Below, in pieces: positions 43,524-52,279 of a stretch of 64,000 bases of DNA (position 1 is its first letter; each line of letters begins with the position of its first letter). The notes under the pieces were generated by a model. That model had not been told where the DNA came from, did not search any database, and worked only from the letters and a program-made list of their open reading frames with translations. Origin of the DNA: an uncultured Duncaniella sp. Lineage in GTDB: Bacteria; Bacteroidota; Bacteroidia; Bacteroidales; Muribaculaceae. The stretch spans positions 124,001 to 188,000 of the forward strand of contig CAJTQR010000001.1 in NCBI GenBank assembly GCA_910578515.1. The letters are read 5' to 3'. Both the position numbers and the translations under genes were made by a program.

Positions 43524-44549
43524 CTAATCTTTTGTGGAAATATCTATCCTGTCAGGATTTTTGTGTACGGTGATTGATTTGATTTGGCTGGGCGAAATCT
43601 CGTTGAGCTGATTGCCCGGAATCTCTTTGCCATCCATATAGATATCCATATCCAATCTCTTATGCTCTGTCGTGCCAGTGCCCTTGAATGGAAGAATTGT
43701 AGCTTTGACAGCCGGGATATTCAGTACGAACAGAGCTGCAAGGAGTGCTACTACTGGTACTATATTGCCGATACGGTCACGCATGCGAAGCTTGGATGGG
43801 CGGTTCATCATGGCAATACGCTGGTGGAGTTTGCTGCTGTTGAGATTGTTGCCCAATCTCGGAAATTTACTCCCGGCAACTCTGCTTATTAGAAATAGTT
43901 GATAAGCTTTTTGCTCACATCCATTTGAAATGGCGTAGGAATCAGCCTGAAACTCATGTACAGATTTCAGGTCGGCGCGGAGCAACCATACGGCAGGATT
44001 GTACCAGAACACTATCGCTGCAACCTGGGCTATAAGCATATCCCAAGAATGAGCATAGCGTATGTGCCCGGTCTCGTGAGTTATGATTGGTGCGGATGAC
44101 TGTTGGTAATCGGATTGCGAAATTACAATCACTCGTCCGATGCTGAATGGCGAAATGCCGGATTCACCTGTGACATAGATATCTTTCCCATCTACCGACA
44201 CACGTTTAGCTCCTTTTACAACCTGATATACACGTGCAAGTTCAATAACAGTGAAAAAAACGATGAATATGGCACCGCACAGCCAGATATATGAGAGTGT
44301 TTCCATCCATCGGGTCAGAGTGAAGGCAGGGTATATGATTCTGCCTGTCGCCATTACACTAACCGTGCTGACTGCTTTTAGGCTTAACACAGGTCCGATG
44401 ACAAGGCTTATCAGATATATGCCGAGAAGGATTGACCGGTTAGTACCCGGTTGCTTTTTGGTGGCTATGCTGCAGCGGTATGCGGCCCACAGAATAACCA
44501 TCGCTATGGACCCGACAAGGGTATATTGGAATAATTCAACCATTTGCAT
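43524..44549 (-). CDS. M56 family membrane metallopeptidase, BlaR1/MecR1-like antirepressor
   Basis: A 341-residue protein with four membrane segments (about 10-28, 42-60, 86-108 and near 265-283) and a zinc-peptidase motif HETGH near 159-163, with EFQAD supplying the third ligand. BlaR1-type proteins sense an external signal and cleave their partner repressor, here encoded immediately upstream (one-base overlap). Instead of a penicillin-binding sensor domain it ends in about 45 residues, DIYMDGKEI...ISPSQIKSITVHK, similar to the plug region of TonB receptors. A beta-lactam role is therefore unlikely; a cell-envelope or receptor-linked signal is more plausible. Confidence 0.88.
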   Translation of the reverse strand: MQMVELFQYTLVGSIAMVILWAAYRCSIATKKQPGTNRSILLGIYLISLVIGPVLSLKAVSTVSVMATGRIIYPAFTLTRWMETLSYIWLCGAIFIVFFTVIELARVYQVVKGAKRVSVDGKDIYVTGESGISPFSIGRVIVISQSDYQQSSAPIITHETGHIRYAHSWDMLIAQVAAIVFWYNPAVWLLRADLKSVHEFQADSYAISNGCEQKAYQLFLISRVAGSKFPRLGNNLNSSKLHQRIAMMNRPSKLRMRDRIGNIVPVVALLAALFVLNIPAVKATILPFKGTGTTEHKRLDMDIYMDGKEIPGNQLNEISPSQIKSITVHKNPDRIDISTKD

Positions 44550-44920
44550 TAATCATGTTTCTTGTTTTCCACCATGTCCAATAATTTCCTAAGCTCCTCA
44601 GCATCGACTTCCTTATCCTCTACGAGCTGGGAAATCATGGAGAAGCAATTGCCAAAGTATTGTTTTACAAATTTACCGATGGCATTTCTCCGGTATTCAG
44701 CAATCGGTTTGAGAGCGAAGTAGTTGAAACCTCCGTATCTGCCCGGTTCATGCCCGACATAGCCTTTCTTTTCCAACGTTCTGACGAAGGATGACACTGT
44801 GTTGATGTGAGGGCGTGGCTCGGAATAATGTTGCAATAAATCCTTTACTGCGCAAGGTCCATGCTTCCAAAGCAGCAGCATGGTTTCCTCTTCCTTATCT
44901 GTAAGCTTTTCTTCTTTCAT
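44549..44920 (-). CDS. BlaI/MecI/CopY family transcriptional repressor
   Basis: A 123-residue winged-helix repressor. LTDKEEETMLLLWKHGPCAVKDLL at about 6-29 and INTVSSFVRTLEKKGYVGHE at about 40-59 form the DNA-binding domain; the rest is the dimerisation region, where the protease partner normally cuts. The ATG at 44920 is chosen because the promoter and operators lie just upstream and inside the longer frame. It is followed by the M56 protease gene with a one-base overlap. Confidence 0.92.
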   Translation of the reverse strand: MKEEKLTDKEEETMLLLWKHGPCAVKDLLQHYSEPRPHINTVSSFVRTLEKKGYVGHEPGRYGGFNYFALKPIAEYRRNAIGKFVKQYFGNCFSMISQLVEDKEVDAEELRKLLDMVENKKHD

Positions 44921-44923
44921 TTT

Positions 44924-45000
44924 AACGAGATTTTCCGTTGAGATTGCAAATGTATGACATAAAATCAAATTTTGCAAGGATTTCACCGAGATTTCTCGTT
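44924..45000 (-). promoter_or_regulatory. blaI-type promoter with two flanking operator copies
   Basis: The minus-strand promoter is TTG (44977-44975), a 20-bp spacer and TACATTTG (44954-44947). CGAGATTTTCCG (44926-44937) lies between the -7 box and the start codon, and CGAGATTTCTCG (44987-44998) just upstream of the -33 box. Both continue GTTGAG. The second is an inverted repeat CGAGA-TT-TCTCG. This is what an autoregulated BlaI-type repressor would need. Confidence 0.75.
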
Positions 45001-45029
45001 GAGTTGATGGCTGAGTGCGGTTTTCTTAC

Positions 45030-45926
45030 TTATTTAATGGCATCGAGCGCTTGCGGAAGCAGTGGCAGGTGTGGGTCAAGGAGTTTGACTTCAGGGTCCT
45101 TTGAGAGCCATAGCAATTGTTTTTTTGCGTATACACGTGTGTTTTTAGCTATGCGTGCTATAGCCGTATCCCTATCCATTACACCATCCATCATGGCAAA
45201 TAATTCCTTGTAACCTACTGTGTTCAGCGAGTTGCAGTGGCGCAGTGGATAGACTCTCTTTGCTTCTTCCTCAAATCCGGCTTCAATCATGGCATCGACC
45301 CGCCTATTTATACGGTCAAAAAGCTCTGGACGTATGTGGTTAATAGCCAGTTTGATTACTTGAAAATCGCGTTTCTTCTTTTTCCCGGTACGGAGTTGTG
45401 ATGAGGGCACTCCGGCCTGCAGGGTGATTTCTATGGCATGCACTAACCGGCGGTGATTGTTCGGGTCGCAGTTCTGCATGTATACCGGGTCAATTTCATG
45501 AAGCTTCTCATGGAGCGCGGAGAGACCCCCTGAGTGATACAGACCGATAGCATACTCACGCACTTCCGGGCTGATTGTCGGCAAATCGTCGATTCCGTTT
45601 GTGATGGCATCAATATACATCATGGAGCCGCCACACATCACTGCGTAGTCATTCCGTTGCCAGATAGAATCAAGTATTGGCAGAGCTTCTTCCTCATAGC
45701 GCGCAGCGCTGTAGTACTGCTCCAAATCGAGAATCCCCACAAAGTGATGCTTCACACGTTTCAATTCCTCAGCTGTAGGCGCAGCGGTGCCGATTGGGAT
45801 ACCACGATAAATTTGCCGGGAGTCGGCAGATACTATTTCAGTACGCAGACTCTCGGCAAGTTGTATGGCAAGTTCCGTCTTGCCACTACCAGTGGCTCCG
45901 GTAACTATGATTAGTGTTTTTGGCAT
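45030..45926 (-). CDS. miaA: tRNA dimethylallyltransferase
   Basis: A 298-residue enzyme that adds the isopentenyl group to A37 of tRNAs reading UNN codons. The P-loop GATGSGKTELA is at 10-20. SADSRQIYRGIPIGTAAP near 36-53 and the C-terminal NTVGYKELFAMMDG and QLLWLSKDP are family-typical. It starts 25 bp after pepT on the same strand and is probably co-transcribed. Confidence 0.95.
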   Translation of the reverse strand: MPKTLIIVTGATGSGKTELAIQLAESLRTEIVSADSRQIYRGIPIGTAAPTAEELKRVKHHFVGILDLEQYYSAARYEEEALPILDSIWQRNDYAVMCGGSMMYIDAITNGIDDLPTISPEVREYAIGLYHSGGLSALHEKLHEIDPVYMQNCDPNNHRRLVHAIEITLQAGVPSSQLRTGKKKKRDFQVIKLAINHIRPELFDRINRRVDAMIEAGFEEEAKRVYPLRHCNSLNTVGYKELFAMMDGVMDRDTAIARIAKNTRVYAKKQLLWLSKDPEVKLLDPHLPLLPQALDAIK

Positions 45927-45951
45927 ATATCTACAGTTGGAGATGAGTGGC

Positions 45952-47175
45952 TTATGCCTCCTCTGCTACCAGACGTGCAATTTCTACGATTACCTGGGTT
46001 GCCTTTTCCATCGATGGGATAGGAACGAACTCATATCTGCCATGGAAGTTCAGTCCTCCGGCAAATATATTCGGACAGGGGAGACCCTTGAATGAGAGCT
46101 GCGCTCCATCAGTTCCTCCACGGATAGGTTGAACTTTGGGTTTGACATCCACATTTTCCATGGCTTTGATTGCCACGTCAATGATATGCATCACCGGTTC
46201 AATCTTCTCGCGCATGTTGTAATATTGGTCCTTTATTTCGATTGATGCGCATCCGGGGAATTCGTTGTTGATTTTACGGGTAAGGTGCTCAAGCTCCTTC
46301 TTGCGGCGCTCGAAACGGTCACGGTCATGGTCGCGGATGATGTAGGTGAGCACGGTTTCCTCAACAGAGCCTTCGATTGATACGAGATGGTAGAAACCTT
46401 CGTAGCCCTCAGTATGTTCAGGAGTTTCCCAACGGGGAAGCATGATTACAAACTGGTTTGCTACACGGATGGAATTGAGCATCTTATGCTTGGCATATCC
46501 GGGATGCACATTGCGCCCTTTGAATGTCACTTTGGCAACAGCGGCATTGAAGTTCTCAAACTCAAGCTCACCGATTTCACCACCGTCCATTGTATAACCC
46601 CAGTCAGCACCAAATAGGTCTACATCAAATTTATGGGCACCCTGACCGATTTCCTCATCGGGATTAAATGCTATACGGATATCGCCGTGCTTTATTTCCG
46701 GGTGCTTCATCAGATAATCCACAGCTGTGATGATTTCAGCTATACCTGCTTTGTCATCTGCACCAAGCAGAGTGTTACCATCTGTCACTATAAGGTCGTG
46801 ACCCTCGTAATGGAGCAATTCCGGAAATTGAGAGGGAGAGAGTACCACGTTGTTTCCCTGATTGAGCACAATATCCTTGCCATCGTAGTTCTCTACTATG
46901 CGTGGTGATACATGTTTACCACTCATGTCGGGCGATGTGTCAAGATGCGCGATGAAACCGACAGTCGGAACCTTCTTATCAGTATTGGCGGGAAGTGTAG
47001 CCATCAGGTATCCGTTGTCATCAAGTGTGATATTGGTAAGCCCCATGGTGCGGAGCTCTTTTTCAAGATGTTGGGCAAACACCATTTGTCCAGGTGTTGA
47101 TGGTGTCATGTTTGTAAGTTCATCACTCTGAGTGTCAAACTTGACATATTGCAGAAAACGGTCTACTACAGTCAT
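45952..47175 (-). CDS. pepT: Peptidase T (tripeptide aminopeptidase)
   Basis: A 407-residue M20 zinc peptidase that removes the N-terminal residue from tripeptides in the cytoplasm; the E. coli enzyme has 408. GFIAHLDTSPDMSGK near 75-89 holds the first zinc His, TLLGADDKAGIAEI the bridging Asp, and FNPDEEIGQGAHKFD the catalytic Glu pair. PIRGGTDGAQLSFKGLPCPN lies near the end. The ATG at 47175 is chosen; a -7 box TATTTTTG on the minus strand (47231-47224) lies 49 bp upstream. Confidence 0.95.
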   Translation of the reverse strand: MTVVDRFLQYVKFDTQSDELTNMTPSTPGQMVFAQHLEKELRTMGLTNITLDDNGYLMATLPANTDKKVPTVGFIAHLDTSPDMSGKHVSPRIVENYDGKDIVLNQGNNVVLSPSQFPELLHYEGHDLIVTDGNTLLGADDKAGIAEIITAVDYLMKHPEIKHGDIRIAFNPDEEIGQGAHKFDVDLFGADWGYTMDGGEIGELEFENFNAAVAKVTFKGRNVHPGYAKHKMLNSIRVANQFVIMLPRWETPEHTEGYEGFYHLVSIEGSVEETVLTYIIRDHDRDRFERRKKELEHLTRKINNEFPGCASIEIKDQYYNMREKIEPVMHIIDVAIKAMENVDVKPKVQPIRGGTDGAQLSFKGLPCPNIFAGGLNFHGRYEFVPIPSMEKATQVIVEIARLVAEEA

Positions 47176-47263
47176 TGTTATTATGCGATAGTTTATGCGG
47201 TTGATATTATTTCCAAGGATTTGCAAAAATACGCAAAATAATCGATGTGGCGTATGCTTATCC

Positions 47264-47314
47264 CTGAAAAAATGCCATGGTAGTAGTTGAAAAGCTATCA
47301 GGAAAACCTACCAT
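47264..47314 (-). terminator. Terminator after susD
   Basis: On the minus strand ATGGTAG (47314-47308, overlapping the susD stop codon) pairs with CTACCAT (47283-47277). It is followed after four bases by a run of T (47272-47266). Confidence 0.5.
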
Positions 47315-49047
47315 CCCGTATTCTGGGTCAGATTGCGGTTTCTATCCATCTCTACCAACGGAATGGGCCATAATTCGTGGCGCGGTTGATAGGAGCGCAG
47401 ATACATCATGTCACCGAAGATGTCGGTAGCGTTCTTTACGGATTCTTCCAGCAATCCCCATCTGCGTAAATCCCAATATCTCAATCCCTCTCCTGCAAGC
47501 TCTCTTGCACGTTCGTCGCGGATGCGTTTGGCTACGTCTTCCTTATCAGTTACCGCCAGCCATGCTGCTCCAGAGTTGAGTCCGGGCATGCCGACACGGG
47601 CACGTATTTTGTTGACTTCAGCAATCGCTTTATCAGTTTCACCATGTTCATTGTAAGCTTCTGCGAGCATCAGTATGACATCGCCAAGACGAATCAGGGG
47701 AAATTCATAAGGTGTGCGGTTATATTCACCCCAGTATCCGTCGAGATTGCCTGTAGGTATCCATTTGCGCCAGAAGTATGAATTCCAGCCTTCGGAATTC
47801 CTTATGAAAGCCATGGCTTCCATTGGGGCGCCACCCTTCGAGGCGTCAGCAAGTACAAACTGCTTATCCATCGGTGAGGAGCCGGCATCTGTGCCGAGAT
47901 AGTGAGAGTAAGGGGTGATGATGTTAAGCATCAGACGTGGGTCACGGTTGCGGTAGGCATCCATTATTTTGGTGGTGTCGGCTTCGAGTGTACTTGTCAC
48001 AGTGGTGCTTCCCTGGTCAATCGCTACACACATGTATTTGCGGCGAAGTTGACTGTCTCCCGAATTAAATCCTGGGAAATTCTCATCCCAATCAAATGGA
48101 GACCCGTCAAGATTTTCGTACATGTCAGCCAGATTGGTGGAGGGAACAATACAGTTTCCTGCGATGAGACGCATAGTGGACTTGTTGCCGAAGTACGACA
48201 CTATGTCAAGAGCATAACCGGATGTGTTGCCGTCGATGGATTGAATAGAGAAAATCATTTCATCGCTGTGTTTCCCATTGTACAGTCTGAACAATTCGTT
48301 GTATGAAGGATGAAGGGCATAACCATAGTCAGCTGTACGGTTGTACACTATCTTCTCAAAGTCCGATATGGCTTTCTCCCATTCCTGATTATACAAATAC
48401 ACTTTGCCTCTGAGGGCATAAGCGGCCCCCTTGGTGACACGACCTAAATCTGATTCATCCCATTTTACAGGTAGGTTGGCTATCGCATATGTAAGGTCTT
48501 CTATGATATGCTGCCTAATCTCATCAGCCGAACTTCGTGTGGCATTCAAGGTGGAGAACTCCTCGTTTATGTCACACGATTCATCATAGTACGGCACTCC
48601 ACCCCAGCAATTGAGCATGCGGAAATATGCCATGGCGCGGAGAAATTTCGCCTCACCTGTCACCTTGTCAATTGTACTTTGTGAAATGTCCATAGTGGCA
48701 ACATTCCTAATCACTGTGTTGGAACGATGCACCAGCTCATAAAGATATTGCCAGTGATTCTGTACACCGCCGTTGTTAGATGCAAATGAAGTGCCTCGTG
48801 AAATATCAGCCCATGGAGTTGTACCATCTGCAATATCCGAGCACATGTCGAATGTGAACTCCATACCGAAACACCAAGGTGCTTTCATGGCTGCATATAG
48901 TCCTACGGCAGCTTGTCGGGCATGCTCTTCAGTGCGCCAGAATGTTTGACCTGACATTTGGTCGGCAGGTGTATAGTCGAGACTTTCACAACTGCACAAT
49001 AAAGAAAGGAGAGAGGAGAAGACAAGAGATTTATATGGAGAAGTCAT
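47308..49047 (-). CDS. SusD/RagB family nutrient-binding outer-membrane lipoprotein
   Basis: A 579-residue surface glycan-binding lipoprotein that caps its SusC partner. The signal ends LLCSC, so a Cys near 18-20 is lipidated. The TPR-like helices (AKFLRAMAYFRMLNCWGGVPY near 133-153) and the C-terminal DERARELAGEGLRYWDLRRWGLL are SusD hallmarks. It is the second gene of the susC-susD pair, 12 bp behind susC. The glycan cannot be told from this protein; neighbouring GH2 and GH35 enzymes suggest a beta-galactose-containing glycan. Confidence 0.95.
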   Translation of the reverse strand: MTSPYKSLVFSSLLSLLCSCESLDYTPADQMSGQTFWRTEEHARQAAVGLYAAMKAPWCFGMEFTFDMCSDIADGTTPWADISRGTSFASNNGGVQNHWQYLYELVHRSNTVIRNVATMDISQSTIDKVTGEAKFLRAMAYFRMLNCWGGVPYYDESCDINEEFSTLNATRSSADEIRQHIIEDLTYAIANLPVKWDESDLGRVTKGAAYALRGKVYLYNQEWEKAISDFEKIVYNRTADYGYALHPSYNELFRLYNGKHSDEMIFSIQSIDGNTSGYALDIVSYFGNKSTMRLIAGNCIVPSTNLADMYENLDGSPFDWDENFPGFNSGDSQLRRKYMCVAIDQGSTTVTSTLEADTTKIMDAYRNRDPRLMLNIITPYSHYLGTDAGSSPMDKQFVLADASKGGAPMEAMAFIRNSEGWNSYFWRKWIPTGNLDGYWGEYNRTPYEFPLIRLGDVILMLAEAYNEHGETDKAIAEVNKIRARVGMPGLNSGAAWLAVTDKEDVAKRIRDERARELAGEGLRYWDLRRWGLLEESVKNATDIFGDMMYLRSYQPRHELWPIPLVEMDRNRNLTQNTGW

Positions 49048-49059
49048 AAGTTTGGTTCA

Positions 49060-52000
49060 TTAGAATGATACATTTAATCCTATGGAATATTGGCGTACGG
49101 AAGGATAACCTACAGTGGCTCCTACTTCGGGGTCAAGACCTGGAAATCTGGTAATTGTGAACAGATTGTCAATGCTGGTATAAATCATCAGATTCTCAAT
49201 ATGAAATTTTCTTGTTACCTCTGATGGTACTGTATACCCAAGTTGCAGATTTTTACATCGTAGGTAAGCGGCATTATGCACAAATGCATCGCTGGCAATA
49301 TTATTTTTACTGTTTGAGTTGTTTCGCAACACAGGATACTTCGAGTTGTAGGGATTTTCCGGCGTCCACGCATTGTCAGTGATATCTTTATTGAGAGATT
49401 GCCCCATCACAGTGACAAAGCGGAATGCCTGATTGTTATAGTAAACCAGATGGTTACCTACACCCTGGAGTAACAGACGGAAATCAAATCCATTCCAATT
49501 TATTCCCAGATTGGCACCATACGTTAATCTTGGAAGTGCTCCGTGACCTATTTCCACTCGGTCGTTGACATCGAGTTTCCCGTCTCCATTAGCATCTGCA
49601 TAGAGAAAGTCTCCTAATTCAGGTCGCGGGTAGGTGGCAAAATAGTCTGGGTTTTTCTTGATAAGTTGTTCCACATATTCCATATCAGCTTCGTCACGGA
49701 CTATGCGGTCTACTGTAATCACGTATAACTGACGTATGGGTTTTCCCTCCTGGGTCTTGTATTCACCGTCGATTGAGGATACATCACCCTGAAATTTTGT
49801 AACTTTATTGGTTACAAACCCCATGTTGAACCCAACGGAGTATGAAACATTTCCTATACGGTCGTTCCAATTCACATCAAGTTCTATACCTTTGTTCCTG
49901 ACTTCTCCGGCATTTTGATTAGGTACTACACTTGTGCCATGTTCGAGAGGTGCAGGGAGAGATATAAGTATCCCTTTTGTATCCTTTGTGTAGACATCAA
50001 TAGAACCACTCAGCCTGTTGTTAAGTACAGAATAATCCAGCCCGGCATTTGTCATATATGTCTTTTCCCACGATAATTCAGGATTGGAAAGAACAGTTTG
50101 GGCAAATCCCCCGGCTATATTGCCGTTCAGAATATAGTTGGCGGTAGCAAACAATGACTGGTACATGTAATAGCTTGATGTCGCATTGTTGCCAAGTGAA
50201 CCGTATGAGAAGCGCAGTTTCAGATTGTTGAGCCAATCTGACATATCATGCATGAAACTTTCGTGCGATAGTCGCCAGCCGGCGGAAATGGATGGGAAGT
50301 ATCCCCATCTTTTATCCGGTGCGAATTTTGAAGAGCCGTCGGCACGCAAATTAGCCTCAAGCAAATATTTGTCATCCCAGTTAAGGTTTAGACGTCCGAA
50401 ATATGAACGCATCGCCCATTCGTTGTAGTTTCCGCTTATCGGACCATTGGTGGCTGCGGCATCAATCGATGTAAGGGAGTCGTCAATCAAATCGTATTTT
50501 AAGAAACTCTCGTTCTCATATTTATTGTATTCTTGACTTGCTCCGAGTAGAAGCGATGTGTTGAGCTTAGAGACGTTGAAAGTATAATTTGCGGTGATTT
50601 CCGATGAACGGAATGTGTTGGCATAATTATAGCGACGTATATATGTTCTCACCACACCTTCACGTATTAGCACCGGACCGTCGAATGTAAACCGAAACAG
50701 GTCTCGGTCTGTGAGATGTTGTTCAACTCTGCGGGTCCAGTAGTTGTAAGTATATGCTCCCCGGATAATTAGACCCTTCACCGGCTCGACCTGCGCATGT
50801 AGCTTTGCTACGATGCGGCGGGTCTTAGTCGGGAAGTTATCTTTATAAAACCACTGACGTCTGTACGGATTAAAATTGCTCACGTTTTCATCTTCCGGAT
50901 TTTGAATACCCCCATATAACCCTGTCGCAGGGTCATAAAGAGTCATTCCGGGGACAGTGTTGAATGCGCCGGAACCAAATATCACGTCACCGCCAGCGGC
51001 GGCATTTTCTGACGATGGGTTGTTGGTGTCGATATACCCGAAAATATTTGTCCCGATGCTTAACCACGGTTTAATATTGACGTCAAGATTAGTACGAAGC
51101 TGATATCGCTCATAGTCAGTATAGTAAATCATTCCGGGATTGTTGACATATCCCAGAGACATATTGTAACGTGCCTTTTCATTTCCTCCTGTCACTGAAA
51201 GATTGTGGTTCTGTACCACAGATGGATTACGATAAATATGGTCCTGCCAGTCAGTATTAGGGTATATAGTTGGGTTTCGCCCTGCGTCATTGCGCCATTC
51301 ATCAATTTTTGCCTGTGAGAATCGTGCTGCCTGACCGTTGATGAGTAGCCCCGCATTCTGTATTTCCATAAAGTCTGCATAGTCAGTTACGAGATTCAGA
51401 CGCTTGGCAACTTTTTCAAATGAAATGTTTCCGCTGTATGTTAACCGAGGTGCTGCCTCTATGCCTTGCTTGGTTGTGATAAGAATCACACCATTTGCTG
51501 CTCGGGAACCATATATTGCTGATGAAGCGGCATCCTTTAAGATGGATATGTTCTCAATATCCTGTGGGTTAATGTCGCTGATGGCTATTCCAGTCATACC
51601 GTCAATTACCACGAGCGGAGCAGCGTCATTGAGAGTGCCAAGACCTCTTACTCGTATACTCTGCGATTCGTAGCCAGGAGTGTTACCTCCGCTGTTGGTA
51701 ACGGTTAGACCTGATGCAAGACCAGCTAAAGCGTTTGTAGCATTTGTGATAGGTCGGTCAGCGAGGGCACCTGTACTTACGGTTGAGACTGCACCTGTGA
51801 GGTCTGCCTTGCGTTGTGTGCCATATCCTACCACAACCACTTCATCAAGTTGCTCTTCGTTAACACGCATCACTATATCATATTCGTTTTTTGTTTCGGT
51901 TACTGGAACCTTAGTTTTGATATAGCCTATGGAAGTGACAATCAAAGTACCTGTCTCTGTGGAGATATCTATGGAGAAGTACCCATCAGTATCCGTGGAT

Positions 52001-52149
52001 GTAAGTGTTTTATGAGGGCGACCGAGTTTTACTGTAGCTCCGATTACCGGTTCTCCGTTTTCATCCTTGACATGTCCGGATATCTGCCGGGCATGCATGG
52101 ATAAACCAAAAGATACGAGGAGTATAAAGCACAGTGATAAATGTTTCAT
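49060..52149 (-). CDS. SusC/RagA family TonB-linked outer-membrane transporter
   Basis: A 1029-residue TonB-dependent glycan importer. The signal peptide to about residue 21 is followed by a carboxypeptidase-regulatory domain (ISGHVKDENGEPVIGATVKLG). Then come the SusC marker EVVVVGYGTQRKADLTGAVS near 103-122, the plug (IRVRGLGTLNDAAPLVVIDG...LKDAASSAIYGSRAANGVI) and a 22-strand barrel ending in Phe (GLNVSF). It forms a bellows-like complex with SusD. It is divergent from the sensor kinase gene at 52280, which probably regulates it. Confidence 0.96.
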   Translation of the reverse strand: MKHLSLCFILLVSFGLSMHARQISGHVKDENGEPVIGATVKLGRPHKTLTSTDTDGYFSIDISTETGTLIVTSIGYIKTKVPVTETKNEYDIVMRVNEEQLDEVVVVGYGTQRKADLTGAVSTVSTGALADRPITNATNALAGLASGLTVTNSGGNTPGYESQSIRVRGLGTLNDAAPLVVIDGMTGIAISDINPQDIENISILKDAASSAIYGSRAANGVILITTKQGIEAAPRLTYSGNISFEKVAKRLNLVTDYADFMEIQNAGLLINGQAARFSQAKIDEWRNDAGRNPTIYPNTDWQDHIYRNPSVVQNHNLSVTGGNEKARYNMSLGYVNNPGMIYYTDYERYQLRTNLDVNIKPWLSIGTNIFGYIDTNNPSSENAAAGGDVIFGSGAFNTVPGMTLYDPATGLYGGIQNPEDENVSNFNPYRRQWFYKDNFPTKTRRIVAKLHAQVEPVKGLIIRGAYTYNYWTRRVEQHLTDRDLFRFTFDGPVLIREGVVRTYIRRYNYANTFRSSEITANYTFNVSKLNTSLLLGASQEYNKYENESFLKYDLIDDSLTSIDAAATNGPISGNYNEWAMRSYFGRLNLNWDDKYLLEANLRADGSSKFAPDKRWGYFPSISAGWRLSHESFMHDMSDWLNNLKLRFSYGSLGNNATSSYYMYQSLFATANYILNGNIAGGFAQTVLSNPELSWEKTYMTNAGLDYSVLNNRLSGSIDVYTKDTKGILISLPAPLEHGTSVVPNQNAGEVRNKGIELDVNWNDRIGNVSYSVGFNMGFVTNKVTKFQGDVSSIDGEYKTQEGKPIRQLYVITVDRIVRDEADMEYVEQLIKKNPDYFATYPRPELGDFLYADANGDGKLDVNDRVEIGHGALPRLTYGANLGINWNGFDFRLLLQGVGNHLVYYNNQAFRFVTVMGQSLNKDITDNAWTPENPYNSKYPVLRNNSNSKNNIASDAFVHNAAYLRCKNLQLGYTVPSEVTRKFHIENLMIYTSIDNLFTITRFPGLDPEVGATVGYPSVRQYSIGLNVSF

Positions 52150-52172
52150 GAGTGAATTTCTAAAATATGCTG

Positions 52173-52203
52173 CAAATTTAAGGGTAGCTTAAGGCAATTC
52201 AAA
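52173..52203 (-). promoter_or_regulatory. Promoter of susC-susD
   Basis: On the minus strand TTTG (52203-52200), a 19-bp spacer and TAAATTTG (52180-52173), 24 bp before the susC ATG. Confidence 0.7.
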
Positions 52204-52267
52204 GGATGTGTAAATAAACAACTGAAAAGTGATAATGAATGATTCGTATAGTTTCAGCTAATAAGAT

Positions 52268-52275
52268 TAACTTTG
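52268..52275 (+). promoter_or_regulatory. -7 element for sensor kinase gene, implying a leaderless or near-leaderless mRNA
   Basis: TAACTTTG ends only four bases before the ATG at 52280. TTCG about 21 bp upstream is a poor -33 match. Transcription would start at or very near the start codon. Confidence 0.5.
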
Positions 52276-52279
52276 CAAT

